A DNA stretch of 64,000 nt from Chrysaora quinquecirrha (taxonomy: Eukaryota > Cnidaria > Scyphozoa > Semaeostomeae > Pelagiidae): contig JACTAT010000015.1 in the NCBI GenBank assembly GCA_014526335.1, forward strand, positions 612,425 to 676,424. Reading direction: 5' to 3'. Positions 10,301 to 19,300 of this stretch are shown here, piece by piece. The notes under the pieces were generated by a model that was not told where the DNA came from, did no database searches, and worked only from the letters and a program-made list of their open reading frames with translations. The position numbers and the translations under genes were made by a program. Position 1 is the first letter of the stretch. Each line of letters opens with the position of its first letter.

Positions 10301-13300
10301 AAATTCAAGTTCTAAACTACAACTCAGAAAACAACATAAATATAATGCACTATTTACAATGAGATTACATACGTATTGTCCTATCAATGTCTGTACACCG
10401 GGGGTCAAACCCGAATTACCTGACAATTTTTATCACTGTAGACAATCAAGAGTTAGGAAGTCGGCTACATGCATTTGCAGTCAAAACTCGCACAAATTGT
10501 ATGTTTTAGATGTATCGAATGTTTCTTTCTCCAGCTTAGATAACATACAGGTGTCTCTTTATAATAATCATGGCACTTTACAGTTAAAATTAAGGAACTT
10601 TAAAAGAACTTTACGTTATACAGATAAATCAAAAAAGGTCCAAAAATAAGGGATTTTTGGAACTAAACCTTGAGCTAGATTCTCTATAAATAAAAAGCGT
10701 GTAGGGTGCTCTCTACCTTCATCCCAGTTGAGTCTGATATTATACGTGTATGTAAAATGTTTGTCTGTCAATTTTTGTAGGTCAGAGTTTCGTCAACATC
10801 ATCAGAAGCTGAGCTCGATGAAATTGCAGATATGGTTAAAACGGAATTCTCTCAGCTTTCGGGTAATTGATTGATATCAAGACATTTACATAGTTTGATT
10901 TTTGTAGGAGGTGCTTGTTATTAAAGGAAGCTTATTTAGTAGCAGGAATAATTGCGAGAAACAGAGGACACTCCTCAGAATATAAACGTCAGAAATAGAC
11001 TAAAGCAGTTTGGTGAAATAGTGCTTTAGCGCCAGTCGCTTGGATCTCAGTAATAAGTTAACTAATCGAGACCTCAACGCTACCTTGGCTGGGCCCGAAC
11101 CCTGACCACACTAAGATCCTGACACCACGAGTCAGCTGGATTACACCACGACGCGACACCACCTTTATTTAGGGTGCTTCAAGTTAATTTTACAGACTAA
11201 GGCAAAATTATACCCAGATGCAGAGCTAAATGCTTTAATCAGAAAGTGATTGTGTTTTAAACACCAATCATCTTGCAGGATACAGCTGGAAGACCAATAG
11301 AATTAACTGAAAAATCTCAAGTGAGAAAACGAACTCTATGTTTACACAGAACCGGTCTTTTGCCCCAGCTACGGTAGCGTCACAGCCAGGGTAGAGGTCT
11401 CGATATAGTTGATTTACTACTAAGATCCTAGTGACTGGTGCTAAATACACCATTTCACCTTTACCTGTACTCGTTTCTAACTCTGTCGATGCCTTTGAGG
11501 CTGAAGCATGATCCAGTTCCAACTCGTTCCAAGGACAGGCTTTATTTGAAGATACAGTATTCTTTACAGAGAATCTTAAATCCAGAGGTAGATAGGCTAG
11601 TGAGTGGGTGAGTGCGGCGTGGTTGGCCAAGCTTCTCGGTCAGTTCTCGTAAGACCGCTGAACTTAAGCTTGGTGGTCGTGTGAGGCCAGCGTCTCGATG
11701 GGTGACTTTCCAGATGGATGACTAAGCAACCCACACTGCCGTCTTTCAGAGGGGACGTTAAATTAGGAGTTCCGTGGCTGGATGCGGCATGCGCAGTGGG
11801 CTTAAATTACCTGAAAAGCTAGAAATAACAGCCTACTCAAAATAAAGAAACAACAACCGCGAGAGTCTCGTTTATCCTATTCCCGCACTGTACTTTCTTC
11901 AACTTACAGACAAATTTTGTTTTCAGGAATTGTATATTGTATGTCAAATAAAGAAGCAGATCACGTGGCCAATGAATTGCTTGTTCGTGGTGTAAATGCT
12001 GGAGCTTATCATGATGATCTAGATGATCAAAACAGAGAAAATAATCATTATAAATGGATCAACAGTGAAATACAGGTAGTATTTATCAATTATTAGCACA
12101 TCTTAGTGTCTTTATTTGTGGAGCAGCGCGAAGCGCCTGCGTAGCAGCATTATAGTCTGGCACAAATTGGATTTTCGTATGTGTGTTTGTAGTGAAGACT
12201 TACCACAGAATTGTAACTTGTGTAACGTGTTTGTTGGTGGTGAAACAATATGGCGTGAAAGTTGAAGCAAAGCTGTGAGCTCAAAGCAAGATAAAAGTGA
12301 GAGGATAATTAACATCAATCGGCATTAAAAAAGGCCTAAGTATCTGCTTTAAAGGCCTTATTGTTTTTCAGTATTTCATTTTCCCATCTCAGTCTCTCTC
12401 ACTTCACCAATAAGAAATTACGTGGCTATATCACGTGGTTATATCGACGCCGGTCAATACGGCGTGTACAGACCGGTGAAAAACCAATAACACTACGCCG
12501 TTGCCTGTCCGAAAAGCCGCTTTTATGTAACACCATCTAATAATTAACTGCACTATAACATTTACCCAAGAATTCAATCATTTTGTACAACGTGCAGTGG
12601 TTATTTCCTTCCTTTTTCGTAGGTAATTGTCGCAACGTCGTCATTTGGCATGGGCATCGACAAGCCAAACGTTCGTTTCGTAATCCATTACACAATAAGC
12701 AGATCAATACAGAACTATTACCAAGAGAGCGGTCGTGCTGGCAGGGACGGCAATCCTGCAAAATGCATTGCCTATTACAGATTCTCAGACGTTTTCAGAC
12801 ACAGTACAATGGTATTCACCGATCAGACAGGCCTAGACAACCTTCATTCTATAATGCATTACTGTATTGAGCTGAAACCATGTAGAAGAACATTACTGGG
12901 TCGATATTTTGAAGAGAATTGGGACAGAGATAACTGTTCTGATATGTGTGATAATTGTGTACGCCTGCGAAGTAACAGTAAGTTCATTCTTTTCTTTTTT
13001 TGTCTATTATAAGCTGCGACACGCTCCCTTCAGCGTACTGGCTTTTATTTATGACTGTGACACGCTCCCTTCAGCGTACTGGCTTTTATTTTTGACTGTA
13101 ACACGCTCCCTTCAGCGTACTGGCTTTTATTTATGACTGTGACACGCTCCCTTCAGCGTACTGGCTTATATTTATGACTGTGACACGCTCCCTTCAGCGT
13201 ACTGGCTTTTATTTTTGACTGTGACACGCTCCCTTCAGCGTACGGGCTTATATTTATGACTGTGACACGCTCCCTTCAGCGTACTGGCTTTTATTTTTGA

Positions 13301-16300
13301 CTTTGACACAATCCCTTTAGCGTACTGGCTTTTATTTTTGACTTTGACACGCTCCCCTCAGCGTACTGGCTCTTATTTATGACTGTGACACGCTCCCTTC
13401 AGCGTACTGGCTTATATTTATGACTGTGACACGCTCCCTTCAGCGTACTGGCTTATATTTATGACTTTGACACGCTCCCTTCAGCGTACTGGCTTATATT
13501 TATGACTGTGACACGCTCCCTTCAGCGTACTGGCTTATATTTATGACTTTGATACGCTCCCTTCAGCGTACTGGCTTATATTTACGACTGTGACACGCTC
13601 CCTTCAGCGTACTGGCTTATATTTATGACTGTGACACGCTCCCTTCAGCATACTGTCTTATATTTATGACTGTGACACGCTCCCTTCAGCGTACTGGCTT
13701 ATATTTATGACTTTGACACGCTCCCTTCAGCGTACTGGCTTATATTTATGACTGTGACACGCTCCCTTCAGCGTACTGGCTTATATTTATGACTTTGACA
13801 CGCTCCCTCCAGCGTACTGGCTTATATTTATGACTGTGACACGCTCCCTTCAGCGTACTGGCTTATATTTATGACTGTGACACGCTCCCTTCAGCATACT
13901 GGCTTTTATTTTTGACTGTGACACGCTCCCTTCAGCATACTGTCTTATATTTATGACTGTGACACGCTCCCTTCAGCATACTGGCTTATATTTATGACTG
14001 TGACACGCTCCCTTCAGCGTACTGGCTTTTATTTTTGACTGTGACACGCTCCCTTCAGCGTACTGGCTTATATTTATGACTGTGACACGCTCCCTTCAGC
14101 GTACTGGCTTTTATTTTTGACTTTGACACAATCCCTTTAGCGTACTGGCTTTTATTTTTGACTTTGACACGCTCCCCTCAGCGTACTGGCTCTTATTTAT
14201 GACTGTGACACGCTCCCTTCAGCGTACTGGCTTATATTTATGACTGTGACACGCTCCTTCAGCGTACTGGCTTATATTTATGACTTTGACACGCTCCCTT
14301 CAGCGTACTGGCTTATATTTATGACTGTGACACGCTCCTTCAGCGTACTGGCTTATATTTATGACTTTGACACGCTCCCTTCAGCGTACTGGCTTATATT
14401 TATGACTGTGACACGCTCCTTCAGCGTACTGGCTTATATTTATGACTGTGACACGCTCCCTTCAGCATACTGCTCCCTTATATTTATGACTGTGACACGC
14501 TCCCTTCAGCGTACTGGCTTATATTTATGACTTTGACACGCTGACACGCTCCTTCAGCGTACTGGCTTATATTTATGACTGTGACACGCTCCCTTCAGCG
14601 TACTGGCTTATATTTATGACTTTGACACGCTCCCTCCAGCGTACTGGCTTATATTTATGACTTTGACACGCTCCCTTCAGCGTACTGGCTCTTATTTATG
14701 ACTGTGACACGCTCCCTTCAGCGTACTGGCTTTTATTTTTGACTTTGACACGCTCCCTTCAGCGTACTGGCTTATATTTATGACTTTGACACGCTCCCTT
14801 CAGCGTACTGGCTTTGATTTTTGACTGTGACAGGCTCCCTTCAGCGTACTGGCTTATATTTATGACTGTGACACGCTTCCTTCAGCGTACTGGCTTATAT
14901 TTATGACTTTGACACGCTCCCTTCAGCGTACTGGCTTTTATTTTTGACTGTGACACGCTCCTTCAGCGTACTGGCTTTATTTTTGACTGTGACACGCTCC
15001 TTCAGCGTACTGGCTTATATTTATGACTGTGACACGCTCCCTTCAGCGTACTGGCTTATATTTATGACTGTGACACGCTCCCTTCAGCGTACTGGCTTAT
15101 ATTTATGACTTTGACACGCTCCCTTCAGCGTACTGGCTTATATTTATGACTTTGACACGCTCCCTTCAGCTTACTGGATTATATTTATGACTTTGACACG
15201 CTCCCTTCAGTGTACTGGCTTTTATTTATGACTGTGACACGCTCCCTTCAGCGTACTGGCTTTTATTTATGACTGTGACACGCTCCCTTCAGCGTACTGG
15301 CTTATATTTATGACTTTGACACGCTCCTTTCAGCGTACTGGCTTATATTTATGACTGTGACATGCTCCCTTCAGCGTACTGGCTTATATTTATGACTGTG
15401 ACACGCTCCCTTCAGCGTACTGTCTTATATTTATGACTGTGACACGCTCCCTTCAGCGTACTGGCTTATATTTATGACTTTGACACGCTCCCTTCAGCGT
15501 ACTGGCTTATATTTATGACTTTGACACGCTCCCTTCAGCTTACTGGCTTATATTTATGACTTTGACACGCTCCCTTCAGCGTACTGGCTTTTATTTTTGA
15601 CTGTGACACGCTCCCTTCAGCGTACTGGCTTATATTTATGACTGTGACACGCTCCCTTCAGCGTACTGGCTTATATTTATGACTGTGACACGCTCCCTTC
15701 AGCGTACTGGCTTGTATTTTTGACTTGACACGCTCCCTTCAGCGTACTGGCTTATATTTATGACTTTGACACGCTCCTTTCAGCGTACTGGCTTATATTT
15801 ATGACTGTGACATGCTCCCTTCAGCGTACTGGCTTATATTTATGACTGTGACACGCTCCCTTCAGCGTACTGTCTTATATTTATGACTGTGACACGCTCC
15901 CTTCAGCGTACTGGCTTATATTTATGACTTTGACACGCTCCCTTCAGCGTACTGGCTTATATTTATGACTTTGACACGCTCCCTTCAGCATACTGGCTTA
16001 TATTTATTACTGTGACACGCTCCGTTCAGCGTACTGGCTTATATTTATGACTTTGACACGCTCCCTTCAGCGTACTGGCTTATATTTATGACTGTGACAC
16101 GCTCCCTTCAGCGTACTGGCTTATATTTATGACTTTGAAACGCTCCCTTCAGCGTACTGGCTTATATTTATGACTTTGACGCGCTCCCTTCAGCGTACTG
16201 GCTCTTATTTATGACTGTGACACGCTCCCTTCAGCGTACTGGCTTTTATTTTTGACTGTGACACGCTCCCTTCAGCGTACTGGCTTTATTTTTGATTTTG

Positions 16301-19300
16301 ACACGCTCCCTTCAGCGTACTGGCTTTTATTTTTGACTGTGACACGCTCCCTTCAGCGTACTGGCTTATATTTATGACTGTGACCCGCTCCCTTCAGCGT
16401 ACTGGCTTATATTTATGACTGTGACACGCTCCTTTTAGCGTACTGGCTTTTATTTTTGACTGTGACACGCTCCCCTCAGCGTACTGGCATTTATTTATGA
16501 CTGTAACACGCTCCCTTCATCGTCCTGGCTTTTTGTTTTGACTGTGACACGCTCCCTTCAGCGTACTGGCTTTTTTTAATGACTGTGACACGCTCCCTTC
16601 AGCGTACGGTGTTTTTATTAATGACTGTGACACGCTGCTATCAGCGTACTGGCTTTTATTTATGACCGTGACACGCTCTTTTCAGCGTAATGGCTTTTAT
16701 TTATGACTGTGACATGCTCCCTTCAGCGAGCTGGCTTTTATTTATGACTGTGACACGCTCCCTTCAGCGTACTGGCTTTTATTTATGACTGTGACATGCT
16801 CCCATCAGCATGCGGTGTTTTTATTTATGACATCGATAGACATGGTCCCTTCAGCATACATTATTTTCATTTACCCCTCTTCGAGAATTCAGCTTCGTCG
16901 ATATATGATGATTGATTTTAGTTTTGCTGAAACAAAGTACCAAGGCACACGAAGGCTAGAAAAATAAAAATAACTCTACTTTCTTAAAAATTGAGAAAGA
17001 ACAGAAAGAGAAAGTGACCTTAAGCACTGTTGAGTTTTGAGCATTTCCAGGAAACTTACAGAATAAGTTACACTTTCTTAACTTGACCAATGTCTTGTAG
17101 CCATCGTAATTCAGAATCATTGGGCAGGAAAAAGGAATTGCTACCAAATCTATCCTCCTGCACATCACAGAACACTGGGAGCCATAATAGATTTTGTAAA
17201 TTGGTAGGTTCGTAAGACCGAATCATTCTACTTAATAAAAGCGAAATACATTATGTGAGACGACTTTCCACCTTTGTTTCAAAACTATACCTATGTAAGA
17301 AGGCTATTTGTAAGAATAAATTACAAAAGATTGTCAATGAGAAATATATGGTATGTAGTGCCTCAAGGATCACTGTTTGATCGAAGGTTATGAGAAAGGG
17401 CTTACTAGAGACTGGGCTTAACAAAGATAACTTGATAAAGTAATCTTATTGGAGAGCGGGATTAATACAGACGAGGCAACAGTGGGTTAATTAGAGATAG
17501 GGATTGTCAAAGAGAGGGCTCAGAGAGAGGGCTTATAAGAGATTTTGCTAAAAGGAAAAGGCTTATAGAGGGAGGGCTTATGAGAGATCGGGCTTAAGTG
17601 AAACAGGGCTTACTAGCAGAGTGGATTAATGGGGCGAGAGAGAGGGTTAAAAGGAACGAGGGTTTAATAGTGAGAGGGGTGAAAAGAAAGGCCCTAGTGA
17701 AGAGATGGCTAACTAGGGAAGGGTCGTAATGGAAAATGGGCTTGTTATATATAAAGCTTTGCAGAGAATAGGCTTGATACAGAGGTAGCTTATTAAATAG
17801 TGGGCTTAATACAGAGAGGGCTGACTAGAAACTGGGCTTATTAAAGATAACTTAATAGATAGTGATCTTATTGCCGAGTATGCTTAATACTGACGAGGCT
17901 TATTAGAGAGTGGGCTTATCAGCGACCGCTTGATAGAGAGTGATGTTACTAGAAAGAGAGCTTGATAGAGAAGGGGCTTAAAACGAATGGGGCTTATAGA
18001 AGTGTGGGCTAATTAGAGAGAGGGCTTAATCCAGAGTTGGTTTATAAGAGAGATGGCTTACGTAAGATGGTTTAAAAGTGACAATTTGCTAAAAACCACT
18101 TTTGAGATCACAACAGTATGGTGATCTCATTATATGTTTTTTTTAGCTTCCCTACTCTTGACAAAAGACGTTACTCGACATGCGAAAGACATTTTCAAAC
18201 TTCTTGATCATGCTGCAACCCAAAACGAAAGATTAACGCCTTTCAAAGTTGTGGCTGGTTGGATGGGCAAAGGTAAGCCGGAACTTCGAGTCCCTGGAAT
18301 GAAGATCCCGACGTATCCTAGAGAGGATTGTGAAAACGTTGTTGCGCAGCTTATTATAAATGGCGCTTTGAAGGAGGAATTTCATCAAACTGCATGTTCG
18401 ATTATTTGCTACTTGACTGAAGGACCAAACAAAGAGTCGATTCTGCAAGGACAACAGACTTTGAAAATGCACTGTGAAAAGAAGCGAAAGATTACACAGC
18501 CGCTGGTAAGTCATTTATGAATATATTGTATTTCTTGATTACACTTGGATTGGCGCTTTTCATTTTGCAGCGGCCATGGCATAGTGGGGGTAATATATGT
18601 GCAGCTAAGCAAGAGGCCTGATTGTAATCCAGCAATGGATGATTCTGTCCTCCGCAGGCCAACTCCGTTCTCCTTCCCTCGCTGGTAGTTAAATGAGTAC
18701 TTCCGGGACAACTTCTGGGCTACCGAGGTATGGGTTGCTATTTCGCCATTGTTATTTCTAGCTTTTCAAGCTAATTTAGGCCTACTTACCATGCCGCATC
18801 GAAGCATGGGACCCCTAGTTTAACGTCCCTTCCGAAGGACGGCAGAGTGAGTTGTTTAGTCATCCATCTGGAAAGTCACCCATCCAGATACTGACTTCAC
18901 ATGACCAAGCTTAACTTATGTTGCCTAACGGACACTGACTAAGCCGCTTGGCCACTCACTCCACCCACTCCACCCACTCAGTTTGGCCATCGGCTACAAC
19001 TCACGGCCGGTCCTGTGGGCAGCACAATGTCCTCTTGGAGGACGAGTGTGCAGAGATTCCAGCCCCCGGTAATTACGCGGCAAAAGTGATGAAGCTTACG
19101 ACTGACATTTAACAAATATTTTGCTTTTTTTGCACAGGTTACACCAGACGGCAAATTAATAGCCGTCCCGCTTGTCAATGTTAATACAGAAAATGTTAAA
19201 AAGAAAACACCTCACAAACGACAATCATCCTCCACGACACCAAAATCAGCGAAACAACGAAAGTTAAATAAAGAGAAACCAACAACAGAGAACATTGTAG

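Larger units (their letters stand above)
10863..11926 (+). other. intron with SINEs
   Basis: Carries two family A SINE copies in opposite orientation (11010-11162 minus, 11355-11465 plus), a decayed copy of the 96-bp MITE (about 11210-11280) and a 5S-like SINE (11595-11870). Confidence 0.6.

Noticed and set aside
14240..14530. 96-codon ORF with a repeated SVLAYIYDFDTLPSAYWLIF peptide
   Set aside because: The 41-bp unit shifts frame every copy; the ORF survives only where deletions happen to restore frame.
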